This document shows, in pieces, positions 23,969 to 33,361 of a DNA stretch of 37,690 nucleotides. The DNA lies in contig NZ_DASWPE010000185.1 in the NCBI RefSeq assembly GCF_036404135.1, positions 1 to 37,690 of the forward strand, written 5' to 3'. How positions within the stretch are numbered: position 1 is the stretch's first letter; each line of letters starts with the position of its first letter. Both the position numbers and the translations under genes were made by a program. The DNA is from Rhodopseudomonas_A sp036404135 (GTDB lineage Bacteria > Pseudomonadota > Alphaproteobacteria > Rhizobiales > Xanthobacteraceae). The notes beneath the pieces were generated by a model. That model had not been told where the DNA came from. It searched no databases and worked only from the letters and a program-made list of their open reading frames with translations.

Positions 23969-25441
23969 TTACCCCACAGAATCCAGCAGATCTTGCAACA
24001 TCTGGTCGACCGCCGAGATCAGCTTCGACGACGCCGAATAGGTACGCTCGACCTGCATCATGAACGTCATTTCGTCGTCCATATTGACGCCGTTGACGTT
24101 GCTGAGCGCGTCGGCGCTGCGCTCCAGCAGCGTCTGGCTGTAGGTCGATTCGTCGCTGGCGCTGCTGCGCTGCGATTCCAGCCAGCTCACCGAGGAGCCG
24201 GCAAAGTCGATCAGCCCGCCATTGGGATTGGCCAGCGCGGCCGGATCGAAGGCGCGGCTTTCGGTCAAGCCATCGGCCAGTTGCTGCAGCCGATCGAAAT
24301 AGCCGGCATTGCCGTCGGTGTTGTAGGTGTAGGCGGCGTTGCCGGAGATGCCGCCGTCGCGCAGCAGCGTCGGATCGCCGCCGACGCTCTGATCGACCGA
24401 GGCGGCGACGCTGATGCTGCCGGCGAGCCCGACCGAGATCACGCCGGAGGCCGGGATCGCCGGGGCGCCCGCATAGGTGAACAGCCCGGGAACGTCAGGC
24501 AGCGACGCGCCCGTCTGATCGCTCTCGGCGAAGCTCTCGACCAGGCCGCGCGCGATCTCGTCGAGCTGGTTCTGATACGACACCGTGGTGTCGTCGCGCA
24601 GCGCGGCGAGCCCTGCGATCTTGCCGGATTGCACCGGCATCACCGCGGAGGCGCCGATCACCGGCACGCCGTCGATATACACCGCGTTGCCGGTGGTTGA
24701 CGGCGAGAAGCCGAAGGTCTGGTCGAAGGAGACCGTGCGCGCGGATTTCTCGAACATGGTGACGCCGGAGTCGGTGTAGATCACCATGTCGTTGTTGGCG
24801 CGGGTGGAGACGGTGATGCCGACCTCCTGCGACAGTTTCGACAGGATGCCGTCGCGCAGGTCGAGATAGTCGGTGGTATCCGATCCGGCGATGGTGCCCT
24901 TGACGATCGCGGTGTTGACGGTTTCGAATTGCGCCAGCAGCTGATTGATGTTGGCGACCGAACTCGCCAGATCGGCATCGGCGTCGAGCCGCACCCCCTG
25001 CACCGTGCTGGTGGCGTCGTTGAGCGAGGCCGCCACCGCCTTCGCCGCGGTCACCGCGGCCTGCGCCAGCGTGACGTTGTCCGGCGCCGTCGCGCTCTGC
25101 TGCAACGCGGTGCGCAGCTTGGCGAGCTGCGCGGCGGGCGATTGATCGAGTTCCGGATCGTCGATGGTGGTCGCGGAGATCTTCTGCAGGCCGTTATAGA
25201 TGCTGTCCTGCTTGGCCGAGGTCGACGCCGCCTTCAGCACGTTGTTGAACAGTCCGGTGCTGGTGGCGCGCTGGATGCCTTCGACGAACACGCCGTTGCC
25301 CGGCATCGTCGCCAGCAGCACGTTCTTGCGCGAATAGCCATCCTGGGTGGCGCCGGCGATGTTGCGCGAGACCGCGGCGGCCTGGGTGCCCGCCGCCATG
25401 AGCGAGGAGCGGGCCGAATTGAGCGCGACGGTGAGTGTCAT
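23969..25441 (-). CDS. flgK: Hook-filament junction protein FlgK (HAP1)
   Basis: This 490-residue protein links hook to filament. It begins LTVALNSARSSLMAAGTQAAAVSRNIAGA, has the FlgK-type middle region (EIARGLVESFAESDQTGASLPDVPGLFTY) and ends with the flagellar rod-type C-terminus VNMDDEMTFMMQVERTYSASSKLISAVDQM. It lies 30 bases after flgE and is probably exported with the help of the FlgN-like protein encoded at 17064-17555. Confidence 0.9.
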   Translation of the reverse strand: MTLTVALNSARSSLMAAGTQAAAVSRNIAGATQDGYSRKNVLLATMPGNGVFVEGIQRATSTGLFNNVLKAASTSAKQDSIYNGLQKISATTIDDPELDQSPAAQLAKLRTALQQSATAPDNVTLAQAAVTAAKAVAASLNDATSTVQGVRLDADADLASSVANINQLLAQFETVNTAIVKGTIAGSDTTDYLDLRDGILSKLSQEVGITVSTRANNDMVIYTDSGVTMFEKSARTVSFDQTFGFSPSTTGNAVYIDGVPVIGASAVMPVQSGKIAGLAALRDDTTVSYQNQLDEIARGLVESFAESDQTGASLPDVPGLFTYAGAPAIPASGVISVGLAGSISVAASVDQSVGGDPTLLRDGGISGNAAYTYNTDGNAGYFDRLQQLADGLTESRAFDPAALANPNGGLIDFAGSSVSWLESQRSSASDESTYSQTLLERSADALSNVNGVNMDDEMTFMMQVERTYSASSKLISAVDQMLQDLLDSVG

Positions 25442-25471
25442 GGGGCTGCCTGTGTGTTGACCGGATCGCGG

Positions 25472-26689
25472 CTAGCGCTTCAGATTGACCAGCACGTCGA
25501 GCAGATCCGCGCCGGTCTGGAACACCTTGGAATTCGCAGTGTAGCCGCGCTGCGATTCGATCATCGCGGTGAGTTCGTTGGCGAGGTCGACGTTGGAGGC
25601 TTCCAGCGCTTCCGACTTGACGATGCCGAGCCCGCTGTGCCCGGCGAAGTCGACCTGCACGTTGCCGGAGTCGATGCCGACCGAGTAGACGTTGCCGACC
25701 TCGGGCACCAGATTGTCCGGACTCGGCACCGTGGCCAGCGGAATCTTGTAGGTCGCAAGCCGGGTGCCGTCGTCGTAGATCGCGTACATGGTGCCGTCGG
25801 TGTCGACCTCCACCTTGTCGATCGAGCTCGGCGAATTGCCGTCGGTGGTGGCCTTGAACTGGAATTCGTCGGCGACCTGGGTCATCGCCGACAGATCGAG
25901 CTTGAACGGCGAGCCGTTCGGGATGGTCAGCGACAGCGAGGTCGGACTGGTGGCGGCGAGCTTGCCCTTGCCGGTGGCGCTGACGTCGAAGCTGAAGGTA
26001 TTCGTCGCCAGTGGCGTGCCGGGATAGGCGGCGGTGCTGTCGTAGACCTCCATGTTCCAGGTGTTCGCCGCGGTCTTATAGGCGTAGATGTCGAGCGTCA
26101 CCTTGTTGCCGATATTGTCGTAAGTGATCAGCGAGGTCTTCGAGGTGTAGTTCGGCGCGCCAGTGGTGATGGCGGCGTTGGCGTCGAGATTGGCCGACGC
26201 GGTGGCCTGCGTCGACGGGTTGCCTTCCAGCGCGGTCTGCCCGATGTTGACGACCTCAAGGCCGGTCAAGCCGTTGGCGACGACGTTGGGCGGGCCGTTC
26301 TTGAGATTGTAGCCCATCAGATAGTAGCCCGCCGCATTATACAGATTGCCCTGACCATCCGGCACGAACGAGCCGGCGCGGGTCAGGAACGGCGTGCCGT
26401 TGGCATCGCTCACCGCGAAGAAGCCGTTGCCCTGGATCGCCAGATCGGTCGCCGAGGTGGTGTATTGCAGCGTGCCGGGATCGGAGATCGCATAGCGCAC
26501 CTGGGTCTCGACGCTGCCGGAATTATAGCTGCCGGACCCGCTCTTCAAGATCAGCGAGGAGAATTCCGTGGAGGCGCGCTTATAGCCGGTGGTGTTGACA
26601 TTGGCGATGTTGTCGGCCACCGCCGACAGCTTGTTCGACTGTGCGGTCATTCCGGAGCCGCCGGTGCGCATGACGCCATACAGACTCAT
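25472..26689 (-). CDS. flgE: Flagellar hook protein FlgE
   Basis: This is the main hook subunit, 405 residues. The N-terminus carries SLYGVMRTGGSGMTAQSNK and the rod-family signature ADNIANVNTTGYKR (25-38); the TDLAIQGNGFFAV segment is near 82-94. The C-terminus ELTAMIESQRGYTANSKVFQ is typical. It is about the size of other rhizobial FlgE proteins. The gap of 74 bases to the upstream transglycosylase gene leaves room for its own promoter. Confidence 0.92.
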   Translation of the reverse strand: MSLYGVMRTGGSGMTAQSNKLSAVADNIANVNTTGYKRASTEFSSLILKSGSGSYNSGSVETQVRYAISDPGTLQYTTSATDLAIQGNGFFAVSDANGTPFLTRAGSFVPDGQGNLYNAAGYYLMGYNLKNGPPNVVANGLTGLEVVNIGQTALEGNPSTQATASANLDANAAITTGAPNYTSKTSLITYDNIGNKVTLDIYAYKTAANTWNMEVYDSTAAYPGTPLATNTFSFDVSATGKGKLAATSPTSLSLTIPNGSPFKLDLSAMTQVADEFQFKATTDGNSPSSIDKVEVDTDGTMYAIYDDGTRLATYKIPLATVPSPDNLVPEVGNVYSVGIDSGNVQVDFAGHSGLGIVKSEALEASNVDLANELTAMIESQRGYTANSKVFQTGADLLDVLVNLKR

Positions 26690-26763
26690 CGATGCTCTCC
26701 ATTCTGTCTGTTTGTCATTAGAGTCCAGATCGCTTGCGTGGGGCTGATCACGGCACTACGCGC

Positions 26764-27375
26764 TCATCGCAGTTCGGCGCGATCGGCGCAGAACGCGCGT
26801 GCCCGGCTGGTCCAGGAGCCGAAGCCGCTCGCCACCAGGCTGCCGATCACGCCGCAGACGTAGCGCTGCTGTGCGGGTTTGTTGCCGGGTCCGGCGTTGT
26901 AGCGCGCGACCGCCATCGTCCAATTGCCTTCGCGCGCCCGCAACTCCTTGAGAAACCGCGCCGCGTAGTCGACATTGTGCGCCGGATCGAACATCGCCTC
27001 GATGCTGGCGAATTTGTCGGCGTGGTAGCGATGGTTGATCTGCATGCAGCCGAGATCGACTAATTTTGCGCCGCTGCGTTTGGCATCGGCGAATGCGCCG
27101 ACGGCGTGGCGCAGATCGGCGGCGAGCACGGTCTTGCCGTCGATGTTGAGCGCATAGGGATTGAGCACGCCGCTGCGCCCGGTCTCGCTGAGGCCCACCG
27201 AATACAACACGCCGAGCGGCACGCCGTGGCGTCGCGCCGCCAGCGCCATCTCGCGCTCGCAGGCGCCGCCGGCGCTGGCGCCGCCGGCCAGGCTACAGAT
27301 AGACAGCGCCGTCAGCGCGGTCGCGAACGACGTCGTTATCCTGCGGGCGGTCTGCCGGCGCGGTGAAGTGCTCAT
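26764..27375 (-). CDS. Periplasmic lytic transglycosylase of the flagellar cluster
   Basis: This enzyme would cut peptidoglycan so the rod can pass, a job done in enterobacteria by the FlgJ C-terminus. The 203-residue product has a signal peptide (cleavage likely after ASA, residue 35) and an SLT domain with the probable catalytic Glu64 (GLSETG), LGCMQINHRYH and the ending motif AVARYNAGPG. I start it at ATG 27375, which gives a sound signal peptide; longer versions add non-conserved sequence overlapping fliK. Even so it overlaps fliK by 83 bases. It fits the role of a SltF/RlpA-like partner of FlgJ in alphaproteobacteria. Confidence 0.82.
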   Translation of the reverse strand: MSTSPRRQTARRITTSFATALTALSICSLAGGASAGGACEREMALAARRHGVPLGVLYSVGLSETGRSGVLNPYALNIDGKTVLAADLRHAVGAFADAKRSGAKLVDLGCMQINHRYHADKFASIEAMFDPAHNVDYAARFLKELRAREGNWTMAVARYNAGPGNKPAQQRYVCGVIGSLVASGFGSWTSRARAFCADRAELR

Positions 27376-28504
27376 GCTGCTGCCTGTTGTGACGCGAGCC
27401 GGCCTGGGCATCGCTGGATTGCCGTCCCTGCTCCGCGAAATTGATCTGCGCCCCGCCCTGCGGCTGCTGCGAGGACCGCTGATCGGATTGCGGCTGCTGC
27501 TGGCCGGAGCCGGCATTGGCATCGCCCGGCTGGCTGTGATCGATCGCGGCGATGTCGAATTTGTAGCCGGCGGATTGCATCAGATCGGTCAGCGCGCCGC
27601 GCTCGTGGCGCAGCAGCTGCGCGGTGTCGGCGCGCTCCGCGCTGAGACGGATTTCGACCGCGTCGCCGGCAAGTCGCATCTTCACCGTCACCGCGCCGAG
27701 GTCCGGCGGATCGAGTTGCAGCGTCAGACTCTTGACCGGCCCCTCGGTCGCCCTGGTGAGGCCCGACGGCGCGACGTCGGCACTGGCGCCGACCGCGGGC
27801 GTCGCGGCCGCCGGCAGCTCCGCGCTCATGCGGTCGACGATCTTCTGCAACTGGGTGAGTTGTTGCACCGGCTCGAAATGGGTCTCCTGGTCGCGCACCG
27901 CGACCTTGACCGGCGGCAGCGTCCGGGTCTCCGCCGAATCGATCGATAGCGTGACCCGAGGCTCGGCGCGGTCCGCCGAACTCGCGGCGTCGACGGCGCG
28001 CGTCAGATCGACGGGCGTCAGATCCGCGTCGCGCGGCTCGACGCGTGGATGCGCCGGCGGCGCGGTGGCGTCGGCCTCGGCGCTGGGCGGGCTGTGGGCC
28101 TGGTCGAACTGCGCGATCATCAGGCTCAGCGCGCTGTCCGGGTTGCGCCATTGCGACGCCGAGGCGGCGGCCTCGGCCGCGGCGTGCTGGGTCGAGCGTT
28201 CGGTCGATTTGCCGGCGCGGCGCCGGCTGCTCACCTCGTCCTCGTCGGCGATCTCGGCGCCGCGCGCCGCGACCTCGACGTGGGGCGTCGCGGCGTCGCG
28301 GCCCTCGTCGGTCTTGCCGCCGTCGGTCGCCGGCTTGGCGCCGGGCTTTGCGGCTTGCGCGATCACCTTGAGCTGGTCGCGGAAGCGCTCGATCTTGTCC
28401 GGCCGATCCTTCGCGGCCGCGGCGGTCGCGGCGCTGCCCTTTGCGGCGGATTTGGCGACGGCGAGTTGACGAAACGCCGCCAGCAGCGGGTCGGCCTTGG
28501 TCAT
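27293..28504 (-). CDS. fliK: Flagellar hook-length control protein FliK
   Basis: FliK is the secreted ruler that ends hook growth and switches export to filament proteins. The 403-residue protein is Ala/Asp-rich and low in conservation over most of its length, as usual. The C-terminal hook domain is recognisable at about 255-335 (LTLQLDPPDLGAVTVKMRL, then DTAQLLRHERGALTDLMQSAGY). A Gln/Ser-rich tail follows. ATG overlaps the motC stop (ATGA). The 3' end runs 83 bases into the transglycosylase gene. Confidence 0.82.
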   Translation of the reverse strand: MTKADPLLAAFRQLAVAKSAAKGSAATAAAAKDRPDKIERFRDQLKVIAQAAKPGAKPATDGGKTDEGRDAATPHVEVAARGAEIADEDEVSSRRRAGKSTERSTQHAAAEAAASASQWRNPDSALSLMIAQFDQAHSPPSAEADATAPPAHPRVEPRDADLTPVDLTRAVDAASSADRAEPRVTLSIDSAETRTLPPVKVAVRDQETHFEPVQQLTQLQKIVDRMSAELPAAATPAVGASADVAPSGLTRATEGPVKSLTLQLDPPDLGAVTVKMRLAGDAVEIRLSAERADTAQLLRHERGALTDLMQSAGYKFDIAAIDHSQPGDANAGSGQQQPQSDQRSSQQPQGGAQINFAEQGRQSSDAQAGSRHNRQQHEHFTAPADRPQDNDVVRDRADGAVYL

Positions 28505-29688
28505 CGATTTCGCTCCTTGAGTTGCGCGTCCGACTCCTCGAGCAGCCGCTGCGCGCGGTCGATCGCGCCGAGCGAGGCGCTGAAGTCGATCCGCGGCCGC
28601 ATCGCGGTGGGCACGCCGTCATTGATCTCGACCTTCGCCGTCACCGCCGGCAGCGCCTTGCGCACGTCGCGGCCGAGCTTGAGCGCCGCCGCCAGCAGCT
28701 CGGAATCCTGCTCGGGCAACCGGCCGGCGTCGATCTGCTGCAGATCCTGCAGCGCCTGCTGATGGCCGTTGGTGACCAGGCGCGCCGCCGCGCGATACAG
28801 CTCCGCCCGCGCGCGGGTCGGGCTGTCCTGCTCGCTCAGCGCCATCACCCGCTCGGCGGCGAGCTCCGTCATCTCGGTCTTGCCGCGCAGCAGCGCGGTG
28901 CGCGCGATCAACAGATAGAGCGCGCGCTGGCTGGCGCCGTCGAGATGATCCAGCACGCCGACCAGCCGCGGAAACCGCGCAGTCTGCTGCGCGAAGCTGA
29001 AGCGCGCCACCGACAGCGCAAAGCGCTGGCGGAAATTCCCGGCATAGATCGAATGCCGGTAGCGACGGAAATAGCGCGTCGCCAGAAATTCGAATTTGTC
29101 GAAATCATCGGCCTGCCCAACCAGAAAGATTTCCCGGCGCAGCGCCGCCTCTTCGACCAGGGTGCCGGGCATCAGCAGCCGCACCTCGTCGAGCCGGTCG
29201 ATGGTCGCCTTGACGTCGCTCTTGGCGAGCAGCGCCGACTGCACCAGCGCGATCTCGGCGCCGAGCGCCGCCGGCAGATTGCGCGCCCGCACCGCACCGA
29301 GCCGTTCCCGGGCCTCGTCGGGGCGGCCTTCGATATAGGCCAACGCGCCGTCGACCACCGCCTCGTCGAGCGCCAGCAGGTTGCGCGCGCGCAGCGTGCG
29401 CACCACCTCGGGGTCGCCGCCGCTCAGCAGGAAGGTGACCGCGGCGCGCGAATTGCGGGAATCCTTCCACAGCTCCGGGTCGGATTGCTGAAACTGCTCG
29501 CCGAGCCGCTTCAGCAGATCGCGTTGCGCGTTATGCGCGTCGAGACTTCCGCGCGCGATATCGTCCTGCAACGCCTGCAGCGAACGCACCAGCTGATAGG
29601 GCTGGCGCGTCGCGGCCTCGCTGTCCTCGGCCCGCGCCGCGCCGAGCAGCGCCAGCCATGCGAGGGCGATGATGCCGAAATGGATCAT
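28501..29688 (-). CDS. motC: Periplasmic motility protein MotC
   Basis: MotC is a rhizobial periplasmic protein that assists MotB in flagellar rotation. The 395-residue product has a signal peptide (about 1-20, cleavage near AARA-ED) and helical repeats, with the segments PYQLVRSLQALQDDIARG, FLLSGGDPEVVRTL and EEAALRREIFLVGQADDFDKF typical of the family. The start is ATG 29688, overlapping the motB stop; the long open frame beyond it to 30822 is a shadow of motB. Confidence 0.87.
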   Translation of the reverse strand: MIHFGIIALAWLALLGAARAEDSEAATRQPYQLVRSLQALQDDIARGSLDAHNAQRDLLKRLGEQFQQSDPELWKDSRNSRAAVTFLLSGGDPEVVRTLRARNLLALDEAVVDGALAYIEGRPDEARERLGAVRARNLPAALGAEIALVQSALLAKSDVKATIDRLDEVRLLMPGTLVEEAALRREIFLVGQADDFDKFEFLATRYFRRYRHSIYAGNFRQRFALSVARFSFAQQTARFPRLVGVLDHLDGASQRALYLLIARTALLRGKTEMTELAAERVMALSEQDSPTRARAELYRAAARLVTNGHQQALQDLQQIDAGRLPEQDSELLAAALKLGRDVRKALPAVTAKVEINDGVPTAMRPRIDFSASLGAIDRAQRLLEESDAQLKERNR

Positions 29689-30956
29689 GGCGTCGGCGCG
29701 CGGATCAAGAGTTCGATGCGGCGGTTCGGCGCGGCCGAGGGATCGTTCGGATCTTTCGGGCGGCGATCGGCGTAGCCCTCGATGCGCTCGATGCGCCGGG
29801 CATCCAGCCCGCCGCGGATCAGCATGTAATAGGCCATGTGGGCGCGGGCGGTGGACAGCCGCCAATTGTCGTACTCCGCCGAGCGATAGGCGCGGTTGTC
29901 GGTGTGGCCGCGCACGATGAGTTGGCCGCGGTTCTGCGCGATCAGCGGCGTGATCTTGTCGAGCGCACGAATCAGGCCGGGCGATGGCTCGGCCGATCCG
30001 GTGGCGAACATGCCGTAATTGACGTCGTCGGTCAGGCTGATCAGCAGCCCCTCGCTGGTTTCGCGCACCTCGGCCTGCGGGCGCGCCGCGCCGAGCGTCG
30101 CCAGCGCCGCGCTGATGCTCGCCTGCAACTTGCCCGCGGCATTGGCCGCCGGCGCAGCATCGCCGCGCGCCGCGGCCAGGCGATTGCCGGGTGCGCCGGT
30201 CTTGGTGGCCTCGTCGGCGAACAGGCCGACCGGCCGCGGCTTGTCCTGCCGCGGTTCGGACGACGGCGGCGCGGCGCCGGCCGGCGCATCGTCCGGCGCC
30301 GCCGCCACGGTGGCGTCGGGCCTGCCCTGCGAGGGACGCCGGCCCTGGCCTTCGATCAGCGCTGCGGCCGCGTCGTCGAATGGCAGGCTGCCGGCCTCCT
30401 TGCGGCCCAGCGCCTTGTCGTCGAGCGGCGAGGTCTGCGCCATCGGCCAACTGATCGGATCGAACGGATCGCGGTAGGCCTCGCCGCCCTTCATGCCGTC
30501 CTTGCGCGCGGCGTCCGGCGTGCCGGCACCCGGCGCGAGACGCGGCGGGCCGCCGGCGATGTCCGACAGCACCGCATAGGGATCGCGAAACAGCGCGGCC
30601 TCGTCGCGCGCTTGCGCCGGCTGCGGCCGCGGCGCCGGCTCCGCGGCCTTGTCGGGCTCGGGTTGCGGCCGCTCGTTGTCGCCGTCGTCGGCCTTGCCGG
30701 GATCGACGCGCTTCGGATCGTTGATGCCCTTGCGATCGGGCGTGGAATCGGTGAGCTTGATCGGGTTGAAGTAGGCCGCGACGCTTTCGCGCGTCTCCGG
30801 ATTGGTGGCGTTGATCAGCCACATCACCAGAAAGAACGCCATCATCGCGGTCATGAAATCGGCGTAGGCGATCTTCCAGACACCGCTCTTCTCTTCGGCG
30901 TCGAGCGAACTGCGGCGCCGGATGATGATCAGCTCGGGTCGCTCCTGTTCGGCCAT
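29685..30956 (-). CDS. motB: Flagellar stator protein MotB
   Basis: MotB with MotA forms the proton-driven stator. The 423-residue protein has a cytoplasmic N-terminus, one membrane helix (about 28-48) with the proton-carrying Asp33 (YADFMTAMMAFF), a long Pro/Ala-rich linker (about 75-280) and an OmpA-like peptidoglycan-binding domain (about 295-420: LIVRGHTDNRAYRSAEYDNW, PSAAPNRRIELLI). The extended linker is a feature of rhizobial MotB. motA is not in the window. Confidence 0.93.
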   Translation of the reverse strand: MAEQERPELIIIRRRSSLDAEEKSGVWKIAYADFMTAMMAFFLVMWLINATNPETRESVAAYFNPIKLTDSTPDRKGINDPKRVDPGKADDGDNERPQPEPDKAAEPAPRPQPAQARDEAALFRDPYAVLSDIAGGPPRLAPGAGTPDAARKDGMKGGEAYRDPFDPISWPMAQTSPLDDKALGRKEAGSLPFDDAAAALIEGQGRRPSQGRPDATVAAAPDDAPAGAAPPSSEPRQDKPRPVGLFADEATKTGAPGNRLAAARGDAAPAANAAGKLQASISAALATLGAARPQAEVRETSEGLLISLTDDVNYGMFATGSAEPSPGLIRALDKITPLIAQNRGQLIVRGHTDNRAYRSAEYDNWRLSTARAHMAYYMLIRGGLDARRIERIEGYADRRPKDPNDPSAAPNRRIELLIRAPTP

Positions 30957-30957
30957 C

Positions 30958-31593
30958 TCAGGCGAGAACCGCGAACTTCAAGCGGTCGGCCCAGACCTTG
31001 ATCTGGGTTTCCAGCACCACCTCGTCGGCGATGATCGACACCTCGGCGACCGGGCCGGCGACCAGATCCACCGACATCGCCCGCGGGCCGAGCTTGCTGC
31101 GCAAAAGCTCGATCAATTCCGGCGGCGCGGTGATGCGCAGCGCCGGGCGCAGGGTGTCGGACGCCACCGACGACAGTTTCTCGACGAACGAGGCGACCGC
31201 CTGCTTCTGCACCGCGCCGACGATCAGCGGCTCGAGGATGCGCGCGGTGACGCCGGCGATCCTGGCCTCGAACGCGTGGCCGAGTTCGAGGATTTCGCCG
31301 GCCAGCCCGGCCGCGGTCTCATTCAGCAGCGCGCCGCGCTCGTCTTCCAGCCGGGCGTCGAATTTGACCTTTTCGGCATCAAGCTTGCGCTCATATTCGG
31401 CCAGCGCCGCGGCGTAGCCGTCGGCGACGCCGCGCTGATAGGCATTTTCTTCTGGCGGCGGCGGCGCCGGCTTCGCCGTCATCTTCGGGCTGGAGTGCAG
31501 CGCGTGGTCGAACGGCACCACCCGGCTGCGCCCTCGGGGAGGCTCCGGCCGATCGAAATCGGTCAACAAGCGTGCCACCATGTCCGCGGTCAT
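30958..31593 (-). CDS. FliH-like flagellar export protein
   Basis: FliH regulates the FliI ATPase and tethers it to the C-ring. This 211-residue protein has a Pro-rich N-terminus, a helical middle (ALAEYERKLDAEKVKFDARLEDE) and a C-terminal part (LGPRAMSVDLVAGPVAEVSI) consistent with a FliH/HrpE-type fold. The start ATG 31593 overlaps the fliF stop (ATGA). Its position directly between fliF and motB supports an export or MS-ring role. The family match is by pattern, so the name is moderately sure. Confidence 0.68.
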   Translation of the reverse strand: MTADMVARLLTDFDRPEPPRGRSRVVPFDHALHSSPKMTAKPAPPPPEENAYQRGVADGYAAALAEYERKLDAEKVKFDARLEDERGALLNETAAGLAGEILELGHAFEARIAGVTARILEPLIVGAVQKQAVASFVEKLSSVASDTLRPALRITAPPELIELLRSKLGPRAMSVDLVAGPVAEVSIIADEVVLETQIKVWADRLKFAVLA

Positions 31594-33230
31594 GCGGGCT
31601 CCTCCTGCCGGATCCATTGTTTTAGAATCGCCGCGGCCTGCTTCTCATCGAGTTGGACGATCTGTTCCAAACGCTTTTGTGGCGCGTGCTGGGCACGTCG
31701 CGAGATGTCCTGCACCAGATTTGGCATCGCCTCATGGCCGAGCTGGGCCGCCGCGACGGCGTCGCCGCCGAGCAGCGCGGCGGCGTCGGCGGCCAGCACC
31801 GCGGCGCCGTCGTTCGACTTCGAGCTCGCCAGCACCACATTGATCGCCGGCCGCAAGCCGAACCAGATCAGCATGCCGGCCACCGCGAGGATGGTGATGG
31901 CACTGACGAAATTGCCGGACTGCCGCATCAGCACCTCGGTGAAGGTGATGCCGGGGACCGGCGCCAGATCGCGCGCGCCTTCGATGAACTCCACCGCGGA
32001 GACCTGGATCTGATCGCCGCGCGGCCGATCGAGGCCGGCGGCGGTGGCGGCGAGCTGGGAAATCTCGGCCACCTTGGCCTCCACCGCGGATTCGCTGACC
32101 TTGTCGCCAAGGCTGGCGATCAGCCGCGGCCGGTTGACCAGCACGGCGAGGAACATCTTGTTGACGAGGTAGCCGTCGCTCACCGTGGTCGTGGTCTTCG
32201 ACGAGACCTCGTAATTGGTGACGTCCTCGCGCCGCTGTTTTTCGTCGTTGGAATTCTTGCCGCCGCTGGCGTTGAGCTGCTGATCCGGCAGATTCTGCTG
32301 CACCGTAGTCGGGCTCTGCCGGTCCAGGCTCTGCGAGGATTCACGTTCGCGGACCGCGCGCACCGAGCGCTGCACCCGCGACTCCGGATCGTACACCGTC
32401 TCGTTGGTCTGCCGCTTGTCGGTGGAGAGCTGGGTGGCGACGCTGACTTCGAAATTGTCCAGTCCGAGATACGGCGTCAGCGCCTTGCTGACGTTCTCCT
32501 GGATCAGCCGGCTGACCACGCGCTGCAGATTGGCCATGGTGGTCGGCGTGGCGCCGCTGCCGCTGCCGTCGTCGTCGGCGCCGAGCAAGGAGCCGTCGCT
32601 GTCCAGCACCGTGACTTTGTCCGGGGTCATGCCGGGCACCGCCGCCGCCACCAGATGGCGCACCGAGCGCGCGGTGCGCGGCTCGGCGGGGCCGTCGGTG
32701 CGCAACACCACCGACGCGGTCGGCGGCGCCTGCTCGCGCCGGAACGAGCCGCGCGCCGGCATCACGATGTGAACCCGCGCCGCCTTGACCCCCTTGATCA
32801 CCTGGATGGTGCGGGCGATCTCGCCCTCCAGCGCGCGGACCCGCGTCACCTCCTGCATGAACGAGGTCAGGCCAAGAGAGCCGATCTTGTCGAACAGCTC
32901 GTAGCCGCCGCTGGTGCTGCTCGGCAGCCCCTTGTCGGCGAGCAAAGTGCGGGCCTGCGCGGCCTGGCCCGGACGCACCAGAATCGTATCGCCGGTGGCG
33001 TTGACATCGAACGGCACATTCGCGTCGCGCAAAACCGCGCTGACCCGGGTGATGTCATCTCGGCTGAGGCCCGAATAGAGCACGTTGAATTCCGGCCGGC
33101 TGAGATAATAGGCGCCGCCGCCGACGCCGAAGAACACCGCGAGCCCGACCAGCGCCAGCACCGTGAGCCGTCGCGGCCCGAGCTCGAGCAGATTCGTCCA
33201 GAGCTTTTGCGCGTATTCGCGATCGACCAT
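31590..33230 (-). CDS. fliF: Flagellar MS-ring protein FliF
   Basis: FliF builds the MS ring in the inner membrane. The 546-residue protein has two membrane helices (about 20-42 and 435-455), the periplasmic ring-building motif region (EFNVLYSGLSRDDITRVSAVL; TFMQEVTR-like segment LTSFMQEVTRVRALEGEIAR; VHIVMPARGSFRREQAPPTA) and a C-terminal FliG-binding tail (LEQIVQLDEKQAAAILKQWI). ATG 33230 follows AGAGGG. A terminator-like hairpin just upstream separates it from the flagellin gene, so fliF likely has its own promoter in 33231-33308. Confidence 0.93.
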   Translation of the reverse strand: MVDREYAQKLWTNLLELGPRRLTVLALVGLAVFFGVGGGAYYLSRPEFNVLYSGLSRDDITRVSAVLRDANVPFDVNATGDTILVRPGQAAQARTLLADKGLPSSTSGGYELFDKIGSLGLTSFMQEVTRVRALEGEIARTIQVIKGVKAARVHIVMPARGSFRREQAPPTASVVLRTDGPAEPRTARSVRHLVAAAVPGMTPDKVTVLDSDGSLLGADDDGSGSGATPTTMANLQRVVSRLIQENVSKALTPYLGLDNFEVSVATQLSTDKRQTNETVYDPESRVQRSVRAVRERESSQSLDRQSPTTVQQNLPDQQLNASGGKNSNDEKQRREDVTNYEVSSKTTTTVSDGYLVNKMFLAVLVNRPRLIASLGDKVSESAVEAKVAEISQLAATAAGLDRPRGDQIQVSAVEFIEGARDLAPVPGITFTEVLMRQSGNFVSAITILAVAGMLIWFGLRPAINVVLASSKSNDGAAVLAADAAALLGGDAVAAAQLGHEAMPNLVQDISRRAQHAPQKRLEQIVQLDEKQAAAILKQWIRQEEPA

Positions 33231-33308
33231 CGAACCCTCTGCTGTGCTTTCGAATCCATTGTCGATTGCGAAGCTTGTCCGAGGGTTACGTAGTTAATAT
33301 CAAGGAAA

Positions 33309-33335
33309 CGGCCGCGACCGGATCGGTCGCGGCCG
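33309..33335 (-). terminator. Intrinsic terminator after the flagellin gene
   Basis: A perfect 12-base stem (CGGCCGCGACCG at 33309-33320 and its complement at 33324-33335) with a 3-base loop lies 26 bases past the flagellin stop. On the minus strand it is followed by TTTCCTTG, a modest T-rich tract. It should isolate flagellin mRNA from fliF. Confidence 0.75.
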
Positions 33336-33361
33336 CCGTCACTATCAGGAGAGCGCGGGGA

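Noticed and set aside
28501..30822. 773-codon minus-strand frame covering motC and beyond
   Set aside because: The part upstream of ATG 29688 is an out-of-frame reading of motB; MotC with its signal peptide starts at 29688.
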